Shown here in pieces: positions 45,481 through 58,812 of a DNA stretch of 64,000 bases. A program made the position numbers and the translations under genes. The notes beneath the pieces were generated by a model, which was given only the letters and a program-made list of their open reading frames with translations, made no database searches and was not told the DNA's origin. This DNA is from Rattus norvegicus (taxonomy: Eukaryota; Chordata; Mammalia; Rodentia; Muridae), in contig NW_026947408.1 of assembly GCF_036323735.1 (NCBI RefSeq), positions 62,001 to 126,000 on the forward strand, written 5' to 3'. Within the stretch, counting starts at the first letter, position 1. Each line of letters starts with the position of its first letter.

Positions 45481-45668
45481 AGTCATATGGCCAGTAATTC
45501 CTTTGTTTTAATTCCCTTCATCTGTTCCCTTTGCATCTGGATTACAGCCTTTCCCAAGTCCTCTCATCCCATTCCCACACTCACATGCTCCTCTTCCATT
45601 GCTCCTTATCCTTCACCTTAGAGAAGGGGGATTCCCACATGTGTTCTAACCTGCCATGCTATGCACCT
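45481..45668 (-). mobile_element. Possible old L1 3' UTR scrap, antisense
   Basis: The pyrimidine-rich stretch with 'ttcaccttagagaaggggga' resembles the reverse complement of an older murine L1 3' UTR. It is weakly supported and adjacent to the L1 to its right. Confidence 0.35.
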
Positions 45669-45669
45669 T

Positions 45670-45805
45670 TTTTTTTTTAGTTGGGAGACTTTAAATGATT
45701 GTATTTCCTTAGGGGCTTTACCTTTATTCAAGTTGTTTACCTGATCTTGATTTAAATTTGAAATTGACTATTTTGTTCTGATTTTCCAATGTTAAGGAGT
45801 ATATG

Positions 45806-45841
<36 letters not shown>

Positions 45842-47940
45842 AGCTGGGGACCGAACCCAGGGCTTTGCGCTTCCTAGGTAAGCGCTCTACCACTGAGCTA
45901 AATCCCCAGCCTGAGTATATGCTTTTGAAGTAAAACCTAAGGATTCTTTGAATTATCTCATTGTTCCTCGTTATGTCTTCCTTCATTTTTGTTAGTTAGG
46001 AGAATGTTCCTCCACGTTTGAATTAGATTGGCTAAGTTGCTAATTTTCTCAACTCTTGGGACCCTTTTTAATATTACTGTCTTCTTTTTTCTTATTTATT
46101 GATTCCAGCCTTGAGTTTGATAACTGCCTTCTGATAACTGCCCCTGTGGCATGTTTGTTTGTTTGTTTGTTTGATTGATTGTTTTCTTGTAGAGGTCTTC
46201 CCTGTGTTTTTAAGTTACTGGTATGTGATCTCTCTGATTGCATTGGAAAGGCCATTTTTGTAGTGATCTTTCCTCTTTGCAATTCTCTCATTGTTTCTCA
46301 TGAGATTGTGTATGCTACTCCTTCATTTTCACTGAATTTTAGAATGTCTTTAATTTCTGTATGTCCTCTCGAGGCCATCAGTCATTCGGTAAAAAGTTGT
46401 TTAATTTACATGAGTTTGTAGAGACTTTTCCTTGATTTTTAATGCCAGCTTTAGTCCATGGTGATCTTTTCCTATATCTGTGTTCTCTTAATGTATGTAA
46501 GATATCTGCCTAGGCCCTTCTGACTTTTAGACTTTCTGTTAAAAATTAATATAGTTTTGTTAAGTTTGCCTATGTTTGTTACTTGGGCTTTTTTCTTTGT
46601 ACCGTTTAATATCATTTTTCTGTATATTAAGATTTGATTATTATGTGGACACATTTGTTTGTTTTCTTTTCTTTTAATCCAACATATTTCTTGTTCTGTA
46701 AACTTCATGTACATTCATGGACATCTCTTCCATTGGTTTAGGGGAGTTTTCTTCTATTACTTGGTTGAAAATAGTTCCTGGACTTTCAAACTGAGAATCT
46801 TCTCCTTGTATTCCTATTGCACTTAGGTTTGTTTGTTTGTTAGTTTGTTTTTTTCTTTTTTCATAGTGTCCCATATTTCCCGGAGGTTTTATATTTAATA
46901 TTTATCTTTGCTGATAGATTAATTCCATCTGTCTTATATGCCTGTGATTGCTGCTCCCATCTCTTGTATTCTCTTGTTGATGTTTGCATCTATAGTTTCT
47001 GTTCTCTTACGTAGGGTTTCCATCTCCAGGGTTTCTTTATTTTATGTTTTTCTTATTTCTTCTATTTTTCTTTTCAGGCCTTGAACAATCTTATTCATTT
47101 TCTTCACCCATTTGATTTTATTTTCCTATATTTATTTACAGGGATTATTCATTACTTCTTTAAAGTTAGCTAGAATCTTCATAAGATTAGATTTAAGGTC
47201 ATTTTCTGCTGCAGCTGTGATTTAATATTCAACAGGCTGCTTTAGTATAGTTAGAACATGGTTATACCAATTGCCCTGGGTGTTATTGATTGTGATCTTA
47301 TGTTGCCCTTTAGCCCTCTTGGTTTTGCAGTTATTATGTATTTACATGATGATTTCTGAGATTATCATTGTTGGAAAAGTGCTTTTGGATGCCCCACTCC
47401 ATTGATTCCTGTTTTCTTTCTGACTTCTGCTCTGAGTGTCCAGAGCACAGGTTACTTGCAAAAGTTCAAACCCAGTAGGGGTCTAACCACAGGCTTTTAC
47501 GGCCTATGCGGCCTCTTGGGTTTTGGGTCCTAAAATTGTTTCTATGTTACCTAGTATAGGTTTTGTTTGGGAACCCAGTTACCACATTAATCTAGAGCAA
47601 AGAAGGTGGAAGTTGTTCTCCAGATAATTGACCCTAGGGAATGGGGTGATATTTAAGGTTCCTGAGTGTGCTTTAAGGGGTCTTGTTACACAAGGAATTG
47701 GGGCAGGATCTTTCTTGGTTAGTCCTTGTCAGAGCTGGTCTCCATGAAAGCAGTCAGAGTTGTGCATCAGAAAATGGAGTGCAAGATTCAGGGTGTAGTT
47801 TACTCCTGCAGAGTGTGCTTTCAGGGGATTTGCTGGCAAGTGCTTGAAGCAGTGTCTTCCTGGTTGTCCATTGTGCCGGTAGGCCTCAGGGAACACAAGC
47901 GTCGTTTAAGCCTTGAAATGTAGTGCTAAAGACAGAGTCT
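45670..47940 (-). mobile_element. Old L1, antisense, with internal deletion and nested ID
   Basis: The minus strand carries, from right to left, an apparent 5' UTR/ORF1 start (about 47300-47940), the body of ORF1 (about 46550-47300) and the N-terminal side of the ORF2 RT region (about 45670-46490). Landmarks include 'ttgggagactttaaatgatt', 'tccagccttgagtttgataa', 'gatttgattattatgtggac' and 'agattagatttaaggtcatt'. ORF1 and the mid-ORF2 region sit only about 60-100 bp apart, so the endonuclease part of ORF2 (roughly 0.7-0.8 kb) has been lost. An ID SINE interrupts the ORF2 part. All frames are broken. Confidence 0.75.
45797..45926 (-). mobile_element. ID SINE nested in the old L1, with target-site duplication
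   Basis: A poly(T) run (about 45807-45840) is followed by 'gagctggggaccgaacccag' and 'agcgctctaccactgagcta', the reverse complement of an ID element with well preserved A and B boxes. The direct repeat gagtatatgctttt is at 45797-45810 and 45913-45926. The better match to the ID consensus and the long uninterrupted tail make it younger than the ID at 2.1 kb, and younger than the L1 it sits in. Confidence 0.95.
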
Positions 47941-47944
47941 AAAT

Positions 47945-48273
47945 GCATGAAGCTTAATTGAAACCCAAATACTTTACTGGCATTCTTTAACTTTATTCTT
48001 AAGATACCTATAAACTCACACACAGTTTTGTTTATGTCCTGTGTAAGTGAGGACTAATTTGTGGAGTAAGTTTGCTTCCACAGCAGTAACAGATATCTTG
48101 GATTGAGAAGAATTAAGCACCAAGTACCTGTGACATGATTGGAGGCACCTACTCTATCCTGGGTCTATACTGATTTCACACAACCTAATATTAATCTATG
48201 TGTCTACTTATATGTCTAGGTATCTAGGTATCATGGTAGGTAGATAAACAGACAGAGAAGTATTGATCTGAGA
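47945..48273. other. Unassigned DNA
   Basis: No recognisable feature. Confidence 0.45.
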
Positions 48274-48333
48274 TATGCATATATATATATACATAGATAT
48301 ACATACATATACATATATAGATATACACATATA

Positions 48334-48366
<33 letters not shown>

Positions 48367-48372
48367 GTGCCT
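48274..48372. repeat. (TA)n/(CATA)n/(GT)n microsatellite
   Basis: TA- and CATA-rich sequence passing into a GT tract at about 48335-48369. Confidence 0.94.
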
Positions 48373-48394
48373 GTATGTGTTTGTGCACATATGG

Positions 48395-48760
48395 GGAGAG
48401 GAGAGATTATTTGAGTGACTTACAGGCTCTGGTACAGCTAATCCAACAATGGCTGGCTGTGAAAGTTAAGGTCAAGAATCTTCCAGTTGCTGTGTCACCA
48501 AGAATGATGTCTTAAGTTGTCTTCAGTGGTTTTGGCATTCTTTCGAATTAAGATTTAATGCCAGTAATGAAATAAACTTGCTATCAAGACAGACCAAGCA
48601 GGATAAGAACAAGCATTTCTTTCTTCCTTGTCCTCCTATAGGCTTCCAATAGAAGGAATTGACCACATTGTAGCAGGATTAAATATCTGGATTCATGGTG
48701 TGTTTTTGTATTTTACATATTCAGACTAGAAGTAGATCTTGTCACTTTGAATGAAACCAG
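48395..48760. repeat. Probable dispersed rodent repeat, family uncertain
   Basis: 'gtgacttacaggctctggta', 'agctaatccaacaatggctg', 'cttgctatcaagacagacca' and 'aggcttccaatagaaggaat' form a block of a kind I recognise as recurrent in rodent DNA next to CA/GA microsatellites. It could be LTR-derived. The name is left open. Confidence 0.4.
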
Positions 48761-50528
48761 AATTCCTTCAAAGATATGCCAATTATTTTATGGTTTTAGA
48801 TAATTCCTGTTGCATTCACGTAGGCAACCGAAAATAGCCATCACGAGTCTACTTCTTGTCAACTTGAGACAACATCATATTTTCCTATATTGTGAATAAT
48901 TTGTAAATGAAAATAATAACCAGATTATAATGGTGCCTTGATAAAATAGAATGATCCTACTTACAAATAGAAATGCATTATATATTTAACCAGGTCATAG
49001 TTATACTGAATGTGATATAATTATCAATTCCACAATGTCAAACACGTTATACATTTAGAATAGGTGCAAGGGGTTTCATGGCACATTCTTTTAGTATCTC
49101 AAATTTGAAATGAATATGAAAATGATTGTATTGTCTTAATTGATATTATATTGCATGATAAATAAATGGAGGAAAGAAAACACAAAAATCTATAGAAACA
49201 CTTTATTAACAAATTATGAAGGAATTATTGATTTCAATTATTAAACATTTTCTACTCTAGTTATGGTTATATAGACAACCATGTGTAAATACAACCTTAG
49301 GTTGTATTTATAAATACCTTCTTCACTACCCTGTTTTATTTTCTTCCCCCAACAGAAGCACCTCATTAGATACCAATCTCCATGCCTGACGGGTTTGCAC
49401 CCTTTGTCATTCTGCACGAGTTTGACTATTTTCTTTTTACATTGGCTATGAGGACAAACATCTCTCCATCTATTCCAAGTGCAAGCTGTCTCTCATTTCT
49501 ACCAACTGGCCTGATAATGTTTCTGGCAGAGAACCCAACTCTTTTCTAGAAACTGAGAAATTGAAGTTGACCTAGCTGACCGCATGTTCTTGACTCTTGT
49601 TAAACTTTCTTGTTTCCCCCAGCATTAGCCAAATAGGATGCATTTTTGTTCTTGTATACTTTTTCTTTAAAACTGAATCTGGTAATTTGCATTTAGAGTT
49701 AGTCTTCCTAAAATATTTCCCTCCAAGCCTTGGTCATTCTGAGTGGTCTTTCGATTTTACCCTGTAATATCGTGAAGCCATAGATTTATCTTTTTGAAAT
49801 TGTAACCAGTTTGAGCAAATTATACATTTCATCATGTACTATGACCCTGATGTGTGTAGGTTTTTTTCAAGGTGCTACCTGAGGCATTCCACAGGGAACC
49901 AAGATAAAGAAACTCAACAGAGTGATTGAGGGACCTGTGATACCCTGGTCTACATTTCCTATAGAAATTTTCATGTATTTTGTTACTTTTAGAAGTAATA
50001 CTGGATCTAAAACCTTCTGTTGAACACATAGTGATGGCCATTTTTACTGCCTCTAACAGACATCAAGATTCTAGGGAGATGTCTCCAAATGACACTTTTC
50101 CCAAGTGCATGATTTTGTTGTAACCACCATTTATTGTCTCCTTATATTCATTTATTTGTTTATGTGTTGTCTATCTCTGTCTCTTCTGACCATTCCGTTA
50201 TTTGTCACTGTGAATTGAATTTTTTTTATTAAAACTAATAAGCCATTCACTCCTTGGGGATATTATCTTTATTATTTCCTGAAAACCACAAGGAGGTGTG
50301 TATGGATCTTTTAGAATGGCCTTCCTTTAAGGTTAAATGGCTGAGTTCAGGGGAAAAAAAACACTGGAAATCTGGAAAAGTATGGCAGGGCATCATAAGA
50401 ACTCCTGGCCATTCTAATTAGTTTCCTTTTATAGATGTGTGCTTAGGTTTATAACAACACATTCCTCTCTCGTTTGCACTTGATTCCTTAAAATTATATC
50501 TGTGACAACTTTAAAAATAACCTTCCCA
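48761..50528. other. AT-rich DNA, nothing recognised
   Basis: About 1.8 kb with no supportable gene, RNA or repeat. The only longer frame (69 codons, minus, 49832-50041) lacks family features. Confidence 0.5.
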
Positions 50529-50529
50529 C

Positions 50530-50822
50530 AGGAAATAACAGGAACCAAACCAACATCCCAAGAGTACACAGGGATTGACCTATAACTCTTGTCACATATG
50601 TAGCAGAGGATCGACCTGGAAGGAGAGGTCCCTTATCCTGTCAAGGCTCAATGTCCCAGGGTAGGGGAATGTCAGGAAATGGAGGCGGGAGGGAGTAGGT
50701 GGGTAGGTGGGTAAGGAGCTCGCTCATAGAATCAGGGGAAGAAGGATGAGATACTTGGTTCCTGGAGGTGAAACAGGGAAATGGAACAACAATTATAATG
50801 TAAATAAAAATTAATAAATTAT
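50530..50822 (+). mobile_element. Lx-like L1 3' UTR end, sense
   Basis: 'aagagtacacagggattgac', 'atgtagcagaggatcgacct', 'aatgtcccagggtaggggaa', a G-rich block with GGTA repeats, then 'ataatgtaaataaaaattaa'. This is the standard order of an older murine L1 3' terminus on the + strand. Confidence 0.8.
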
Positions 50823-51079
50823 ATCAATCTTCCAGTAACCAAGCTTGGAGAGAAAAAACATTAAAAAGATTCTACACATTTTTTAAGATGAGGAACTACA
50901 TCTCTCCTCTTTCTTTTTAGGATTGGTGAACTCATGCTGTGCATCAGTCAGGCCCAAGTTCCCTTTCCTCTTCTTCTCCTGAAGTATCTCCTTGCATACC
51001 TATGATTAATCAAATTAATTTCCTTGTGTCCTGAATACCGGAATATGGCCACAGTATGTGCAGTTTCTGCAATTATTTA

Positions 51080-53235
<2,156 letters not shown>

Positions 53236-53237
53236 TT

Positions 53238-53771
53238 CATTTTTTTTTATTTTTTAGCAAATTTTATTCTTTTCTTATTGAATATTTCTATATTTACATT
53301 TCAAATATTATTTCCTTTTTCAATTTCCTGGCCATAAAATCCCTTATCAGTTCCCCTCCCCTTGTTGTATTACACCACTTACTATACCTTGAAAATCATT
53401 TGAACAGGCAGTCAATCCCAGGGAAGACCAATGGCCTCTCCTTCCATTGGTGCCCAATAAGGTCATCCTCTGCTACATACGCTTTTGGAGCCATAGGTCT
53501 GTCCATGTACAGTCTTTGAATATTGGTTTGGTAAGAGAAAGCTCTGGTTCATTGGCATTGTTGTTCTTATGGGATTGAAAGCCCCTTCAGCTCTTGTAAT
53601 CCTTTCTCAAAATCTACCAAAATGAGGTCCGTTTTCAGTTAACTGGTTTGCCACTAGCATTCAATTCTGTATTTGGCATGCTCTAGCTGGGTCACTGTGT
53701 AAAGTTCTATACCTGGTTCCTCTCAGCATGCACTTCTAAGCTTAATCATTCTTATCTAATTTTGTTGGATG

Positions 53772-53833
<62 letters not shown>

Positions 53834-55470
53834 TTCTTGATGGTCCTTACAGCTATGAGGTTATTTGGAAATTTAGCATGAATGAGCAGATCTAGGTCAA
53901 GAATTTAGAATCCAAAAATTACAGTGTCAAATATACTCCCTCCTGTTCTTATGAACCTATTGAAGTTGATGTTTCCATGGACCTAAAGCCATCCCTCTCC
54001 TTGCCTATCTTCCTGAATCTTAGGGTTGGACTGAAAAAAGAATCATGGTAAAATATCCAAAACCCTCAAGTCTGTACCTGGTAACACAGGAAGGTAGATA
54101 TTAGAGAACTGATGTCTAATGGGACTACAGAAACACATTCAATAGTTCATGTTGTCCTTTGCTTTCCTGATGTCTGGTAATTTTTGGATAAAATGTGGAT
54201 TTGGGAGTTTATCATTGAAATGGGAACACAATACTTACACCGTTATAATGACTCTATAACTGGGCCCACTTTTGTTCCAAAACAATTGCAAAATAATGAA
54301 ATTGGAAAACGGAATTGTTGAGTAAACATTCAGAAATATATATAAAGTTCACTATCAAGGAATGTAAAATTGGAAAATGTAGTAAAATATTCATTCATTT
54401 AAAGGTCTGTAGGAAAAACACTGGCCATAGGAAACAGAGAAAACCTAGAAAATTGATTTGTATGTCACAGAAATTGACTGGGATTAAAAATATTATCTAG
54501 AAGAATCTCTTCCCCTCCATGTTCCTAATTTTTTCTACCAGTAACAAGCCCCTGACTATCTCCATTCAGAATATGTAACCACTAATGAAGCAAAGAGATG
54601 TCTCTAGGTTTAGAGAGATGTATGTAAAGGTTTCCACTGTGTCACAGGAGACACTCCTGGAAAGGGCACCCTCTAATCTGGTCAATGTAAGGAAAGCTGT
54701 TTAGAAGGTAGGACAAGGCAGTTCTCAGTCACATCACCATTAAGACCTCAACGAAAAATCTCTTGTAACCTGGAGAGTAGTAGATTCTTCTGTGATGTCA
54801 CAAGTGTTGTCGTGACATTAACTGCCTCTCAGATATTCCTTAAGTACCTCTACCTCTAGGGTTTACTAATTGGCCTATAATTCAAAGTAAACAGCCATTT
54901 GTGAGAGAGAAGATCAAGGAGGAGGGATAGGGAGAAGGAAGCTGGCCTTCTGTCTTGGTATAAAAAGAACAAATATGTGCTCCTTGGTAAAGCTCAGTGA
55001 GTCCTGCTTAGGGGTTGAGTGGGTTCCTCAAAGAGATAGCCTAAATCATAGCCTTCCACATATAGGAATCAGTAGCTGGGAGCCTCTCAAAGTATGTAGA
55101 CTTCCCTGCCTATTATGGTTCCTGGAAGTTATTGAGTTTATATCATTAATTTCTTTATTCAAAAAGCTAAGTCTTGGGAAGGACAAAGTAGTTTTCCTGA
55201 GAGCTCAAGACTTTTCTTTGTGCCCAGAACAAAAAGGTGCTAAGGATGAAGGCAAAGGCAAGTATTGTGTCCTCAGCTCAGTGTAAACTCCTCCATGCTT
55301 TGGATTCCTTTAGTGCAGTTTGTGTCTGAAACTGATATCTGGGAAGGAGAATTGCTTCTTGTTGAGACTTCATCATCTCACTCTTTTCACTACTATTACT
55401 CTGAGTAGCATTCCCTAACGGTTACCCTTAAGATTTCTGAGTCAGTAAGTTTTTATTCCTTTTCCTTCCT
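53238..55470. repeat. Composite repeat unit F (L1 3' UTR + X)
   Basis: The most regular unit. It has a complete antisense L1 3' UTR part (53238 to about 53774), a TA junction tract, and X from about 53830 to 55470. Start-to-start distance to unit G is about 2.24 kb. The 103-codon plus-strand frame at 54975-55286 lies inside X, but it is not conserved as an open frame in the other units, so I do not regard it as a gene. Confidence 0.88.
53775..53830. repeat. (TA)n junction microsatellite of unit F
   Basis: A TA tract at the L1/X junction, in the same relative place as in units A, B and E. Confidence 0.95.
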
Positions 55471-55474
55471 TTAT

Positions 55475-56885
55475 TTTTTATTTTTTTCAGGAAATTTTAA
55501 TGAATTTTTAATCGGATATTTCCATATTTACACTTCAAATGTTATTTCATTTCCCAAGTTCCTTTCCATAGAGCTTAACTAGTATCCTCCCCTTTTTCTA
55601 TAAACTCCCCTTACTGCCCCTTGTCATTCTCTTTAACTGGAAGTCAAACCCATGGAGTACAATCGGCTTCTCCTTACATTGGTGCCCAACAAGGCCATCC
55701 TCTGCCACATATGCAGTTGGATCTTTAGGTCTTTCCATGTACAGATTTGAATATTGGTTTGAATGAACCAGAAAGCTCTGGTTCATTGGCATTGTAGTTC
55801 TTATGGGATTTGAAATCTCCTTCAGTTCTTGTAAACCTTTCTCAAAATCTACCAACAGGAGGTCTGGATCAGTGCACTGGTTTGCCACTGGAATTCACTT
55901 CTGTATTTGACATGCTCTAGCTATGTCTCTCAGGGAAGATCTAAATCTGTTTCCTGTCAGCATGTACTTCTTAGCTTCATCAATCCTATATTCATATCAA
56001 TCTTATATTCTTATATTCCTTCAGTATCTGCTGTAAACTCATAGATATTTTTCCCCCTTCTAAAACGGACTGAAGCAAGCATAAGTTGGGTTCCTTTTCT
56101 TGACCTTCTAGTGGTCTGTGGATGGTACCATGAGTAATTTGACCTTTTGGGTCAATACACACGTTTGGTGATTGCATACCATGTGTGTTTTTCTGTGATT
56201 TGTTTGCTTCACACAGGATGATATTTTCTTGTTCAATCCATTTGTCTATGTCTTTCTTGTAATCATTGTTTTATAGCTGATTAGTAGTCCATTGTGTAGA
56301 TGTACCATATTTTCTGTATCCATTTCTCTGATGAATGCCATCTGGGTTCTTTCCAGCCTATGGGTATTTTAAATAAGGTTGCTATGAACATTCTTCTGTA
56401 TGTGTCTTTTTTTATGTCTTCTTTTCGGTATATGCCCAGGAGTGGTATGGCTTGGACCTCAGTTATTGCAATGTCCAATTTTCTAAGGATCCTGCAGACT
56501 GATTTCCAGAATGTTTGAACCAGTTTGTAATCCAACCAACAAAGAAGGAGTGTTCCTCTTTCTTCACATCCTTATCATCATCTTCTGTCTCCTGATTTTT
56601 TTTGTTACAGTCATTCTGACTTGTGTGAGGTGGAAACTCAGAGTTGTTTTCATTTACATTTCTATGATGACCATTTCTTTACGTTCTTTTCAGATAATTG
56701 ATTTCCTTCAGTTTAGAAATCTTTGTTTAGTTCTGGAACATAATTTTAATAGGGTTATTTGTCTCTCTGAAGTCTAAATTTTGAGTTCTTTGTATGTATT
56801 GGTTATGGCCTTCTATCAGATGGAGGATTGGTATAGACCTTTCCAAATCTGTTCCTTGCGGTTTTGTCCTAAAAGTGTCCTTTGG
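55475..56885 (-). mobile_element. Unit G: L1 3' UTR plus ORF2 end, antisense, no X
   Basis: It begins like every other unit ('tcaggaaattttaatgaatt', 'ccatatttacacttcaaatg') and continues past the usual junction through the full 3' UTR into ORF2. The minus-strand frame 56281-56535 carries VQTFWKSVCRILRKLDIA and GWKEPRWHSSEKWIQKIW, ORF2p C-terminal hallmarks. It ends near 'gtcctttggcagg' (about 56885). Like the L1 after unit D, it terminates its cluster. Confidence 0.87.
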
Positions 56886-58048
56886 CAGGCAGTTTTCTAC
56901 TACAGTGAAGAACTGTCAGTTAGTAAACTAAAACAAGGACTGGCTCCTTACTGACTTCCCTACGTGTTCTGAACAGTAGATGGGGAAACTAAACAACCAT
57001 GTTATACCCCTACAAGGCATGCCTATCTATAGTCGTGGATCTAGAGAGACCTAGCAGAGATTCTGGGCATCTGTCAAAGAAATGTAGGCTGGTGAAGTTT
57101 GCAGTTTTCATCCTGGTTTCTGTATCGACAGGGTATGGTGTTGTGAAGACAAGATACCACATGTGCAGCTGTGAATAAGTCTGAGAAGGCTGACTTCTTG
57201 GATTTCTGAAGCATTATTAAGTGATCCAGAGGAAATCAGCACGCCCTGCTCAGCAGAGCTCTGGGAATGCTGACACTCTTGCTTCATGTTTATATTAACC
57301 TAGGTCAAAAGATCACCTGTCAGGTATGTTCTTGAATATCCTTCAGTGTGCTAGCATTGGATTGAAATGAAATACTCTTCAGGAGAGGTGTGGGAAACAA
57401 CTGAACTCTTCCATTAGAATCAGAGAGATGAGCTGTATTGACCTTCAATTGACTATGTATGCTTCTGGTCTTTGGCTTTGACTATGCAGATCTATTGTCT
57501 CATACATCATTGTTCATGTGGCCAAGTTGCGGGGAAAGTGCGACACACAATTCTTTCCCATTTTCACATCCTCCATTCTAGGGTAATAGATTTTAGAAAA
57601 GCCCTTCCTATTTTATATAGTAGACCAACTGACCTAACTTTTCTTCAATACGCTCTTCTCTATTATCTGTATACCGTGTTTTTGTTTGTGTTTGTGTGTG
57701 TGTGTGTGTGTGTTTCAGTTTGTGCGCTTAAATGGTTAGTTTGTATGCAAGATTAGAGAAGGATTCTATGTAAGAAATCTCTAAACTGTGGATGGGGCAG
57801 CATCCAAATGTTCTCCCACATCATGACTTTCTAGAAAGAGTAGCATAATCTGCAAAAAATAATACAGTTGAAAGTAAAACTTGGAGGAAATGCCCTGGGA
57901 TGGCTACATTATCACTGTTGACTGTGACATTTTTCTCTTGGCTTCTGTGGCCAGACATGAAGGCTCTGAAGCAAAGTTGCATCCTGTTGATCTGTGAATA
58001 AGATGAAAGAGGCTATCAACTGGGTCACATGAAGCATATGAAAAGCGT
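56886..58048. other. Unassigned DNA upstream of the young L1
   Basis: About 1.15 kb without a repeat or gene that I can name, apart from a (GT)n tract at 57686-57713. The plus-strand frame 57472-57756 runs into that GT tract and has no recognised domain. Confidence 0.5.
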
Positions 58049-58812
58049 GACAGCAGCAGCTCTCTGCTCCCAGACCCCGTGAGAGAGAGACCCAACCGCC
58101 TGGTCAGGTGGGCACTCCTGAGGCTGCAGAGCAGAAGAGACCACCAGCGCTCACCCCTGCCCACATCCCTGGCCCAAGAGGAAACTGTATAAGGCCTCTG
58201 GGCTCCCGTGGAGTAGGGCCCAGGAGCGGCAGGACCCCTGCCTGAGACACCCCGGAACCTGAAGGAAACAGACCTGATAAACAGTTCTCTGCACCCAAAT
58301 CCCGTGGGAGGGAGAGCTAAACCTTCAGAGAGGCAGACAAGCCTGGGAAACCAGAAGAGACTGCTCTCTGCACACACATCTTGGACGCCAGAGGAAAAAG
58401 CCAAAGACCATCTGGAACCCTGGTGCACTGAAGCTCCCGGAAGGGGCGGCACATGTCTTCCTGGTTGCTGCCGCTGCAGAGAGCCCATGGGCAGCACCCC
58501 ATGAGCGAACTTGAGCCTCTGGACCACAGGTAAGACCAAATTTTCTGCTGCAAGAAAGCTGCCTGGTGAACTCAAGACACAGGCCCACAGGAACAGCTGA
58601 AGACCTGTAGAGAGGAAAAACTACACGCCCAAAAGCAGAACATTCTGTCCCCATAACTGACTGAAAGAGAGGAAAACAGGTCTACAGCACTCCTGACACA
58701 GGCTTATAGGACAGTCTAGCTACTGTCGGAAATAGTAGAACAAAGTAACACTAGAGATAATCTGATGGCGTGAGGCAAGCGCAGGAACCCAAGGAACAGA
58801 AACCAAGACTAC
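58049..58812 (+). promoter_or_regulatory. L1 5' UTR / internal promoter region
   Basis: About 760 bp, GC-rich against its flanks, with many CpGs (for example 58078, 58155, 58227, 58304, 58384, 58438, 58446). In L1 elements this region drives sense transcription from within the element. Two imperfect copies of a block are about 220 bp apart: 'agctctctgctcccagaccc' near 58057 and 'agttctctgcacccaaatcc' near 58281. This is consistent with monomer-like duplication. A near-perfect splice donor CAG/GTAAGA is at 58527-58535. A long antisense frame covers most of the 5' UTR. Confidence 0.8.

Noticed and set aside
54975..55286. 103-codon frame inside X of unit F, considered as a possible X-encoded protein
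   Set aside because: The corresponding regions of units A, B, D and E do not keep the frame open and show no coding-type conservation.
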